Positions 8,922 through 15,981 of a DNA stretch of 64,000 nucleotides are shown piece after piece (positions within the stretch are counted from its first letter, which is position 1; every line of letters starts with the position of its first letter). The notes under the pieces were generated by a model, which saw nothing but the letters and a program-made list of their open reading frames with translations, searched no databases and was not told where the DNA came from. Both the position numbers and the translations under genes were made by a program. The stretch comes from Paraburkholderia caffeinitolerans (lineage in GTDB: Bacteria; Pseudomonadota; Gammaproteobacteria; Burkholderiales; Burkholderiaceae). The DNA is taken from the NCBI RefSeq assembly GCF_902859945.1, contig NZ_CADIKL010000015.1, positions 62,001 through 126,000 of the forward strand, written 5' to 3'.

Positions 8922-10094
8922 ATGACAAAACATTCCATCCAATCGCTACAGATCGGCATGCACTGGTTTCCGGAGCGTGCAGGCGGACTCGACCGCATGT
9001 ATTACTCGCTCGTGGGGGCGCTGCCTGGCGCGGGCGTGCAGGTGCGCGGCGTGGTGGCCGGCTCCCCCAAGGTGGCCGAAGACAGCAACGGCGCGATCCA
9101 GGGCTTCGGGTCGGCTGCGCGTGCGCTGCCGTTTCGCTTGATGGACGCGCGCCGTGCGCTGCGTCGCGAGATTCGAAGCCATCGTCCCGATGTGATTTCT
9201 TCGCACTTCGCGCTGTATACCTTTCCGGGTCTCGATGTGACGCGCGGTATTCCGCAGGTCTCGCATTTTCAGGGACCCTGGGCCGATGAGAGCTTCGTTG
9301 AAGGCGCGGCCACGTTGAGCCAGCGTATCAAGCATTCGCTCGAACAATCGGTGTACGAACGATCGTCGCGGCTTATCGTGCTGTCGAAAGCGTTTGGTGA
9401 CATTCTCACGAAGCGTTATGCGATTTCGCCGGACCGTGTGCGTATCGTGCCGGGGTGCGTGGATACCGCGCATTTCGATCCTGCTTGCACGCGCGCCGAG
9501 GCGCGTCTGCGTTTGCAGTTGCCGCAGAATCGTCCGATCGTGCTGGCGGTGCGCCGTCTCGTGCGACGTATGGGTCTGGAAGATTTGATCGATGCAATCA
9601 AAGTGGTGAAGCAGCGTCATCCCGATGTGCTGCTGCTGATTGCCGGGCGCGGGCGTCTGGAAGCTGAACTGCAACAGCGTATCGATGAAGCGGGGTTGAC
9701 CGATAACGTCAGGCTGCTGGGTTTCGTGCCCGATGCGCAGTTGCCTTCGCTTTATCGTGCGGCCACGCTGAGCATCGTGCCTACGGTGGCGCTTGAAGGC
9801 TTTGGCTTGATCACCGTGGAGTCGCTTTCGGCTGGCACGCCGGTGCTGGTTACGCCGGTGGGCGGGTTGCCTGAAGCCGTGGCCGGGCTTTCGCAGGATC
9901 TCGTGCTGCCGGAAACGGGGGCGGCTGCGATTGCGGAGGGGATTGACGCCGCGTTCTCGGGGCGTATCAAGCTGCCCGATGAGGAGGCGTGCAAGACCTA
10001 TGCGCGTGAGAACTTCGACAATGCTGTGATTGCGAAGCGTGTCGCCGATGTTTATGCGGAGGCGATTGCGGCTGCTAACAGCGGCGTGCACTGA
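8922..10094 (+). CDS. bceK: Family 4 glycosyltransferase (BceK)
   Basis: 390 residues. GT4 hallmarks: an early glycine-rich segment (ERAGGLDRMYYSL), RIVPGCVDTAHF, and the EX7E motif EGFGLITVE followed by SLSAGTPVLVTPVGGLPE. A direct repeat AAGGACACGA occurs twice just upstream; the second copy supplies the AAGGA ribosome site. It is the last gene of the first EPS transcription unit, ahead of a hairpin at 10118-10139. The second half uses more A/T-ending codons than bceF-bceJ, a mild compositional drift next to the inserted gene pair. Confidence 0.87.
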   Translation: MTKHSIQSLQIGMHWFPERAGGLDRMYYSLVGALPGAGVQVRGVVAGSPKVAEDSNGAIQGFGSAARALPFRLMDARRALRREIRSHRPDVISSHFALYTFPGLDVTRGIPQVSHFQGPWADESFVEGAATLSQRIKHSLEQSVYERSSRLIVLSKAFGDILTKRYAISPDRVRIVPGCVDTAHFDPACTRAEARLRLQLPQNRPIVLAVRRLVRRMGLEDLIDAIKVVKQRHPDVLLLIAGRGRLEAELQQRIDEAGLTDNVRLLGFVPDAQLPSLYRAATLSIVPTVALEGFGLITVESLSAGTPVLVTPVGGLPEAVAGLSQDLVLPETGAAAIAEGIDAAFSGRIKLPDEEACKTYARENFDNAVIAKRVADVYAEAIAAANSGVH

Positions 10095-10117
10095 GGCGTT
10101 GAAGCGCTGAAACGAAG

Positions 10118-10139
10118 CCGCCGCCCGGAAGGGCGGCGG
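10118..10139 (+). terminator. Hairpin after bceK
   Basis: Nine-base GC arms CCGCCGCCC / GGGCGGCGG around a GGAA tetraloop, 23 bases after the bceK stop. The T-run is poor (TTACAGG), so it is either a weak intrinsic terminator or a 3'-end stabilising hairpin. Confidence 0.6.
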
Positions 10140-10195
10140 TTACAGGTAGAGCAGGGAAGCCGGATAGGATGTTTCTCCAAATCGGGCGCGGCCGG

Positions 10196-11509
10196 TTAGC
10201 GCGGATCCGGCTCACCGCACTTCGGGCAATTCTTCCCCAGCTTCTTCCCGAACCATGTGTACTTTCCGCAAACGCAGGCCTTAGTGGTGGAAACCTTCAT
10301 GGCCTCCGGCACTTCTTTTATGGCCTTGGAAAATGCGGCCCCGACCGTCAGCGGCGTCGCGGGCAGCGATTCGAGTAGCAGGTTGCGCGTGAGATAGTCG
10401 GCGACCGGATCGCTCTTCATGCTGTGAGGACACACCTTCGCCTCCGCCACGAAGACCCCCTTCTGGTCCAGGAAGCGGGCGAAGTTCTGAAGATGAATCG
10501 GCTGGGGCCGATAGTGCCCCGAGTTGTCATCGATATAGTGAACTTTGCCTTTGATGACCCGCCACATGCCAGCGCATCTGACCTTCTTTCCGCCCGTGAA
10601 CGAAGAATGATGAAACTGCTGTGGCTTGTGAGCAGCCGTATAGACTTGCCGATCCTCGGCCCATACATACGCCATTTCCGCTGCCTGCTTTCCGAATGCC
10701 GCACTCGTATCCAATGCAACGGAATTGTCGAGGTTCGTCACCACGACGGTCTCGTTGATGAAGCTTACCGCCCCGACAAGGCAGTCGTAACTGACTTTGC
10801 GAACCCGGTTCTTGAACAGGTCTGAATAGTTGTCGTCGAGGCCGGGCGTTGCGGTGCATATCGGCTGTTTTTCCAGCCACATGAAAAACGGCATTTGCGT
10901 ACCGCTTGCGCCCGAAAGCCACAAACACAGCGCCTCGGACATCGGGTTTCCGTCGATCGCCGATATCCCCCCCGCATTGACGTGAACCTCCGCGCCGCGG
11001 TGAAACGGATCCATCTTCTCCATCCGATTCGTGACGTTGAGCTTCAGAAACTCCGCGCTTTTCTCCTTCGCCGCCTTCTTGTTCAGGAATTCCAGGAAAT
11101 TTGCCGGCGACGAGGCGGCGAGGTTGGAGCCAGTCCCCGCGTGAAATCGTTCCAGCTCCGCGAGATAGCGGCTCTTCTTCTCGCACCGCCGGTGAAGCGA
11201 GCCGATCCACACGCCTGCATCTTTCGATTGCGCGCCCTTCTCGCCACTCTTGGGCAAGGCGCCCGGGCGCAATGCCTTGGCTGGCGCCATGCCGTCGGTC
11301 TGCGCGCAGGCCACCGCGATCTGGCCCAGCAGTTCCCGCCGCCGCGGGATACTCCTCAAATCGGATTTGTCGCAGGCCTGATACTCGAGAACCAGTTTGC
11401 GTATGGTTACCCAGGTTTTCGGAAGGCTCGCCTCGCCGATGAGGGTTTCCAGCTTCTCGATCGCTTGGGGAGAATAGATGTCGCGCCAAGGATGACTATC
11501 GTTCGCCAT
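10196..11509 (-). CDS. Unrecognised protein with HSSF...GHYRP segment and C-terminal zinc ribbon
   Basis: 437 residues; I do not recognise the family with certainty. The first 150 residues are helical and charged. A conserved-looking block spans HHSSF (300-304) through a Trp/Val beta-rich stretch to SGHYRP (330-335). The tail carries C412-x-C414 and C428-P-K-C431, a zinc-ribbon pattern. I have a vague recollection of HSSF...GHY-P blocks in uncharacterised, sometimes toxin-like bacterial proteins, but I would not assign a function from that. No signal peptide or membrane segment. It is the second gene of a two-gene minus-strand unit, 33 bases after 11543-12172, and its base composition is clearly less GC-rich than the flanking EPS genes, suggesting transfer. 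Confidence 0.75.
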   Translation of the reverse strand: MANDSHPWRDIYSPQAIEKLETLIGEASLPKTWVTIRKLVLEYQACDKSDLRSIPRRRELLGQIAVACAQTDGMAPAKALRPGALPKSGEKGAQSKDAGVWIGSLHRRCEKKSRYLAELERFHAGTGSNLAASSPANFLEFLNKKAAKEKSAEFLKLNVTNRMEKMDPFHRGAEVHVNAGGISAIDGNPMSEALCLWLSGASGTQMPFFMWLEKQPICTATPGLDDNYSDLFKNRVRKVSYDCLVGAVSFINETVVVTNLDNSVALDTSAAFGKQAAEMAYVWAEDRQVYTAAHKPQQFHHSSFTGGKKVRCAGMWRVIKGKVHYIDDNSGHYRPQPIHLQNFARFLDQKGVFVAEAKVCPHSMKSDPVADYLTRNLLLESLPATPLTVGAAFSKAIKEVPEAMKVSTTKACVCGKYTWFGKKLGKNCPKCGEPDPR

Positions 11510-11542
11510 GGTGTGCCTCGCCGTTCACCCACTTGCCGAAGA

Positions 11543-12172
11543 TCAAATGCACCAGGTTTCAGGAACCTCTCCCACGTGCTCGGACATCACGACCGATGCT
11601 CCGCGGAACACCCGAGTCCCTGGCGAGATGAGTGACCTGATGTTCTTCCCGTAATCGCTCTTGGAGCCCGCCGAGGCCCCGAACAACGATGTGCCGACAT
11701 AGAACTCGACGTTGCTGAGATACAGCACTGAAAACTGGCCGTTCGCCTTGGCTGCGTTGATCTTCTCGATCACCGTGCTAGAACTCAGATCTTCGTGGAT
11801 GAGATTTATTCTCTGGAAGAGTCGCAAGCCCTTCATCACCTCGTCGGTGAGCAACTTCCTTTTCTCGAGGCCCTTGACCGAGACCTCACCGAATTTGTCC
11901 TCGATCCTCGTCTTGAAGTCTTCGACTGTCTCGCTTTTGACCGCCATCTTGCTCAGCTTCCTGATCTCGTACAGGTGGTCTTCATTCTTGTCGACCACGA
12001 TCAGCTGATATTGGGTTTTCTGAAACCACTCGGTCGCGACGAGGTTGAGGACCAGGCTGTTGGCGATCGACAGCACATGGCCGCCCGGGCAGCCTTTCGA
12101 CAATAGCGAGGGAAGGGTATCGTCAGTCCCCGAGTGGGCGAAATCCGTGGCGAAGAACTTCTGGAGCGTCAT
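11543..12172 (-). CDS. Unrecognised methyltransferase-fold-like protein
   Basis: 209 residues. I chose ATG 12172 (MTLQKFFATDF) because GGAGG sits about six bases upstream; in-frame ATGs at 12208, 12205 and 12190 lack one. Readable structure resembles a class I SAM-dependent methyltransferase-like fold: GGHVLSIANSLVLNL as the first strand and loop, LIVVDKNEDHL with an acidic residue ending strand 2, then NLIHEDLSS and VLYLSNVEFYV. It has no NPPY or other nucleic-acid methylase motif, so the substrate is unknown and activity is unproven. Two 60-base samples (from 11761 and 11941) count at 43% and 53% GC, against 63-70% in bce genes. Likely co-transcribed with the downstream zinc-ribbon gene. 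Confidence 0.72.
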   Translation of the reverse strand: MTLQKFFATDFAHSGTDDTLPSLLSKGCPGGHVLSIANSLVLNLVATEWFQKTQYQLIVVDKNEDHLYEIRKLSKMAVKSETVEDFKTRIEDKFGEVSVKGLEKRKLLTDEVMKGLRLFQRINLIHEDLSSSTVIEKINAAKANGQFSVLYLSNVEFYVGTSLFGASAGSKSDYGKNIRSLISPGTRVFRGASVVMSEHVGEVPETWCI

Positions 12173-12449
12173 GGTTTTCCTCCAACGCATCCGACGGTAC
12201 GGCATCAACCTGCCACATCGAACTAGTAGCGGAAGTTCGCTTTCATCACGCCGACCCGCACACGCTCAATGGCCTCGGCCGATTCGCTTTAGGGGCAACG
12301 GCTGGTTATTAGCTTAGCACCTCCTCGCTGCACTCGAACGGAATCTTGTAGCGCGCCTCGACGCGCTTTTTGAATGCCACGTCCAGGAAGCCGCGGCGCA
12401 CATTCAGCACAAGAGTGTGCAAAAGTGTGGGAGGCTCCAGGGGCGGGAA
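12173..12449. other. Junction between the gene pair and rmd, with a possible coding relic
   Basis: No complete gene seen. On the minus strand, directly after the rmd stop and in the same frame, a 46-codon open stretch (12449 down to the TAA at 12309-12311) reads like protein: LVLNVRRGFLDVAF followed by KKRVEARYKIPFEC. It has no start codon or ribosome site and could be a gene remnant trapped at the insertion boundary, or chance. No convincing terminator, inverted terminal repeat or target-site duplication was found. Confidence 0.35.
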
Positions 12450-13406
12450 TCAGGCCGTATTCAGCCGCTTACGCGCTTCATCGAACATCCACCGCAACGT
12501 CCCCTCGATAGGCGTACGCGCCGCATCGCCCACAATCGAGCGCAGCTTCGCGTTCGATCCCACCAGATGACGCACCTCGTTCGCACGCACGAACCGCGGA
12601 TCGACCTTGACTTCAATCTCGTAGCCCGCGATACGCGAAAGCATCGCAAGCACTTCGTCGAGCGTCCAGCCAGTACCCGAGCAGACATTGACGGTCTCGC
12701 CGCGAGGTGCCGCCGCAATGAGTTTCGCGTACGCATCCACCACGTCGCGCACATCGGAGAAGTCGCGGCTCACCTCGGTGTTGCCGAGCGAGATCGTCCG
12801 GTCGCCGCGCGCGTAATGCTCGACGATCTTCGGCAGTAGAAAGTCCGTGCTCTGGCCCACGCCCGTGTAATTGAACGGCCGGGCGATCACCAGCGGCAAC
12901 TGCGCATTCCAGCGCTTCGCGACGTATTCCATCGCGAGCTTGCTCACGGCGTAGTCGTTCGAAGGCTGCGGCGGCACGGCCTCGTTGATGACGCCGGACG
13001 TGGCGTTGCCATAGATGTTCGCGCTGCTCGCGAGCAGCACGGCGCGCGGCACATGACGCTGGCGCGCGAGCACGTCGAGCAGATTGCGCGTGCCGACCAC
13101 GTTGACGACATAGGTGCGCGCAACGTCGCCGTTGGCGACGTTCGCCACGGCCGCGAGATGCACGACCACGTCGGGCTGCACCGTTTCCACTGCATGCGCA
13201 AGCGCTTCGGGGTCGAGCAGGTCGGCGGGGAGCAGCGTGATGCCGCCCGCCACGTTGGCATCGTCGACGGCTTCGCCGGCGCGCGCGGTGCCCCAGATGC
13301 GGTAGCCATCCGCGGCCAGGCGCGCGGCCATGTAGCGGCCCGTGAAGCCGCCCACGCCCGTGATGAGCGCGCGTGGCGCGCGCAGTCGATCGTTAGAACG
13401 TGTCAT
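12450..13406 (-). CDS. rmd: GDP-4-keto-6-deoxy-D-mannose reductase (Rmd/BceM-like)
   Basis: 318-residue short-chain dehydrogenase (extended type). N-terminal NAD(P)-binding GVGGFTG, active-site Y-x-x-x-K in NDYAVSKLAMEY, and ARPFNYTGVGQ typical of GDP-6-deoxy-4-keto-mannose reductases. It should reduce the Gmd product to GDP-D-rhamnose, a precursor of cepacian side chains. Its start lies 14 bases inside the end of gmd, so the pair is coupled. In cepacian nomenclature this corresponds to bceM. It could in principle be a GDP-fucose-type epimerase/reductase, but the length and motif context favour Rmd. Confidence 0.85.
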   Translation of the reverse strand: MTRSNDRLRAPRALITGVGGFTGRYMAARLAADGYRIWGTARAGEAVDDANVAGGITLLPADLLDPEALAHAVETVQPDVVVHLAAVANVANGDVARTYVVNVVGTRNLLDVLARQRHVPRAVLLASSANIYGNATSGVINEAVPPQPSNDYAVSKLAMEYVAKRWNAQLPLVIARPFNYTGVGQSTDFLLPKIVEHYARGDRTISLGNTEVSRDFSDVRDVVDAYAKLIAAAPRGETVNVCSGTGWTLDEVLAMLSRIAGYEIEVKVDPRFVRANEVRHLVGSNAKLRSIVGDAARTPIEGTLRWMFDEARKRLNTA

Positions 13407-14436
13407 GTCGCTCGTTGCGCGTGAGGTCGGCGGTGACCATCATCTGGCACAGTTGCTCAAGCGAGGTCTGCGGCTTCCAGCCGAGCTTGCTGTGCGCCTT
13501 GCTCGCGTCGCCGATCAGCAGATCGACTTCGGCGGGGCGGTAGAAGCGCGGGCTCACGCGCACCAGCGTGCGGCCCGTGGAGATGTCCACGGCGGTTTCG
13601 CGCTCGGCGCGGCCTTGCCATTCGAGCTGGAAGCCCGCTGCGGCAAACGCCATCGTCACGAAGTCGCGCACGGTTTCGGTGCGGCCCGTGGCGAGCACGT
13701 AGGTGTCGGGATCGTCGGCTTGCAGCATGCGCCACATGCCTTCCACGTATTCGGAGGCATAGCCCCAGTCGCGCTTGGCGTCCATGTTGCCCAGTTCGAG
13801 CACGTTCTGCTTGCCGAGCTTGATCTTCGCGACAGCGTCGGTGATCTTGCGCGTCACGAACTCGCGGCCGCGCAGCGGCGACTCGTGATTGAAGAGAATG
13901 CCGCTGGTCGCGAAGATGTCATAGGACTCGCGGTAGTTGACCGTGGACCAGTGCGCGAACAGCTTGGCGATGCCATACGGGCTGCGCGGGTAGAACGGGG
14001 TGTCCTCGCGCTGCGGCACGGCCTGCACCTTGCCGAACATTTCGGAGGTCGAAGCCTGGTAGAAGCGCATTTTCGGGTTGATCACGCGAATGCCTTCGAG
14101 CAGGTTCAGCGCGCCGATGCCGGTTACTTCGGCCGTGGTCACGGGCTGGTCGAACGACACGCCCACGAAGCTTTGTGCGGCGAGGTTGTAGACCTCGCTG
14201 GCCTGGGCGCGCTCGAGCAGGCGCAGCGTCGAACCCGCGTCGGTCAGATCGTGCTCGACGAGTTCGAGCGAGGGATGATCCGTGACGCCGAGTTCGTTCA
14301 TGCGCCAGAAGTTGACCGAACTGGTGCGCCGGTAGGTGCCGACCACCTGATAGCCCTTGTCGAGCAGCAGTTTGGTCAGATACGCGCCGTCCTGGCCGGA
14401 TACGCCGGTGATGATCGCTTTGCGTCGTTCGTTCAT
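13393..14436 (-). CDS. gmd: GDP-mannose 4,6-dehydratase (Gmd/BceN)
   Basis: 347 residues. GVSGQDGAYL is the dinucleotide site, RTSSVNFWRM matches the GDP-mannose dehydratase N-terminal loop, STSEMFGKVQ carries the catalytic Ser/Thr and Glu, and SPYGIAK the Tyr/Lys pair. It converts GDP-D-mannose to GDP-4-keto-6-deoxy-D-mannose, feeding the overlapping rmd. This equals bceN of the cepacian locus. AAAGG lies about nine bases before the ATG. Family length and motifs are complete. Confidence 0.93.
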   Translation of the reverse strand: MNERRKAIITGVSGQDGAYLTKLLLDKGYQVVGTYRRTSSVNFWRMNELGVTDHPSLELVEHDLTDAGSTLRLLERAQASEVYNLAAQSFVGVSFDQPVTTAEVTGIGALNLLEGIRVINPKMRFYQASTSEMFGKVQAVPQREDTPFYPRSPYGIAKLFAHWSTVNYRESYDIFATSGILFNHESPLRGREFVTRKITDAVAKIKLGKQNVLELGNMDAKRDWGYASEYVEGMWRMLQADDPDTYVLATGRTETVRDFVTMAFAAAGFQLEWQGRAERETAVDISTGRTLVRVSPRFYRPAEVDLLIGDASKAHSKLGWKPQTSLEQLCQMMVTADLTRNERHDTF

Positions 14437-14494
14437 GTGTCAGTACCTTTGAAATAGCGAACGTGAATTCGGAACCTGTTTGTCTGATCGGGAT

Positions 14495-15592
14495 TCAGGA
14501 CTGCGAGGTAGGGGTGCTCACTTTGGCGCTCATGTCGTCATGGGTGCGGGTGCGAGCGGGCAGTCGCTGGCGGCTCGGGCCGCGCGTGAGACGTTTTTCG
14601 AAGAGAAACCAGCTGGCGCTCGCATAGGCGAGCGTGAGGGCGAGCGCGATCGCGGCGCTCACGGGGCGGCTGTAATGGAGCGGCCACACCGCGTAGAGAA
14701 TCGTGAGGTGAATCAGGTAGATCGTGTAGCTGATGGTGCCGATGTAGACCAGCACCGGATTGCAGAGCAAGCGCTTGACGAAGCCCTTGGACTGCAGCGC
14801 GAACACCACCGTCGACGTGCACAGCACGAGCGAAACGCTGTAGAGCATGGCGTTCGAGAGCGGCGTGTTGGCGGCGCGAAAGCGCGGGTAATGCAGATGC
14901 AGCCACGCGAGCACGGCGAGCGCGGCAAAGAACAAGATGGCCGCCGGCACCTTGAAGGGCTCGAGCGCATTGCGGTCGCGCCGCACGAGCACGGCGAGCA
15001 GCGCGCCCATCGCGAGCAGGTCCATGCGGAACGGCGTGAGGTAGTAAATGGGCCAGAACGAATCGAACCACGGCGTCGCGATGGCGCGCAGCACCGGCAC
15101 GATGAGCACGAGCGCGCCGGCCACCACGGCGAGCGTGCGCTGCGGCAGCAGCAGCACCACGAAGGGCCAGAAGATGTAGAACTGCTCTTCCACCGCGAGC
15201 GACCAGAGGATGTTGAGACTGTCGTGGCCGCTTTGGCCCAGCGCATCGCCGATATTGGTCGCGAAGAACGCGTACCACGGCCAGTAGTGGGCCCAGCCGA
15301 AACCGAACAGCAGCGACGAGACGATCATCAACAGGATGTACGGCGGCAGGATGCGGCGCACGCGGCGTGCGTAGAAGTAGCTGAAGTACGACTGGCCGCG
15401 CGCCTTGCGTTCGAGCAGGATGCCGGTGATGAGAAAGCCGCTCAGCACGAAGAACAGATCGACACCCATCCAGAGCGGCGCTTTGAGCGCGTGCTGCGCG
15501 AACACGGCGAGTACGGCGAAGGCGCGCAGGCCGTCGAGCTGGACGATACGGTGGGAATGCTGCGGGGTGCTGGCGAGGCTGTTTACGGTCAT
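14495..15592 (-). CDS. bceO: Membrane acyltransferase 3 family protein (BceO)
   Basis: 365 residues, about ten membrane segments. The start QLDGLRAFAVLAVFAQHA contains the family's Arg and catalytic His, and GVDLFFVLSGFLITG is the classic acyltransferase-3 loop. It probably moves an acetyl group to a sugar of the EPS, as cepacian is O-acetylated; the position modified is not readable. It is first in the minus-strand bceO-gmd-rmd unit, divergent from bceP, with a plausible promoter at 15628-15655. The C-terminus is a basic, Thr/Ser-rich cytoplasmic tail. Confidence 0.86.
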   Translation of the reverse strand: MTVNSLASTPQHSHRIVQLDGLRAFAVLAVFAQHALKAPLWMGVDLFFVLSGFLITGILLERKARGQSYFSYFYARRVRRILPPYILLMIVSSLLFGFGWAHYWPWYAFFATNIGDALGQSGHDSLNILWSLAVEEQFYIFWPFVVLLLPQRTLAVVAGALVLIVPVLRAIATPWFDSFWPIYYLTPFRMDLLAMGALLAVLVRRDRNALEPFKVPAAILFFAALAVLAWLHLHYPRFRAANTPLSNAMLYSVSLVLCTSTVVFALQSKGFVKRLLCNPVLVYIGTISYTIYLIHLTILYAVWPLHYSRPVSAAIALALTLAYASASWFLFEKRLTRGPSRQRLPARTRTHDDMSAKVSTPTSQS

Positions 15593-15627
15593 CGGCTATC
15601 CGGTTGTTTCAGGCATGCATAGTCCGG

Positions 15628-15655
15628 ATCATTCTAAAAAGAATTAAATGGTCAA
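15628..15655 (-). promoter_or_regulatory. Candidate sigma-70 promoter for bceO
   Basis: On the minus strand TTGACC (15655-15650) is followed after 16 bases by AATGAT (15633-15628). The predicted start would be near 15621, about 30 bases before the bceO ATG. Confidence 0.45.
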
Positions 15656-15660
15656 AAAGC

Positions 15661-15720
15661 CGAAATATATTGATGGGTATTTTTAAAATGAAAGCGATTT
15701 GATTGATCGAATATATTTCG
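15661..15720. promoter_or_regulatory. AT-rich inverted repeat in the bceO-bceP divergent region
   Basis: The 389-base gap between bceO and bceP is strikingly AT-rich. It holds 11-base perfect arms CGAAATATATT (15661-15671) and AATATATTTCG (15710-15720) around 38 bases that contain GAAAGCGATTT (15690-15700). The same 11-mer occurs at 24528-24538, upstream of the second EPS control region. This looks like an operator or bend for a regulator of both units; the protein is unknown. The rest of the gap shows only a GTCGG/CCGAC hairpin (15953-15968) just before the bceP ribosome site. Confidence 0.45.
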
Positions 15721-15981
15721 CGCTATTGCGACAATGCCGCGTCGATGTGGCGACAATTTCATTGCAGCGGCATTGCCGTTTCCTTTCGGAAAACGGGACA
15801 AGATCACGCGAGGCCCGCCGCACGGGGCTTGGCGCGCGGTGCGGCGATTTATTTCGCATCCGCACAGGCGGGTCTGGTGAATGCTGAATTTTTTTGAATT
15901 ATTTTCGCTTTTTGTGGAACGATTTTTCTTCATGAATGTACGGCATGATCCAGTCGGATTCACCCGACCGGAGGAATTGCT

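Noticed and set aside
11543..12172. DNA methylase of a restriction system
   Set aside because: No NPPY/DPPY-type motif, too short, and no restriction endonuclease or specificity gene adjacent.
10140..12450. Insertion sequence or integrase-borne island
   Set aside because: No transposase or integrase reading frame, no terminal inverted repeats and no target duplication could be found by eye; transfer is suggested by composition only.
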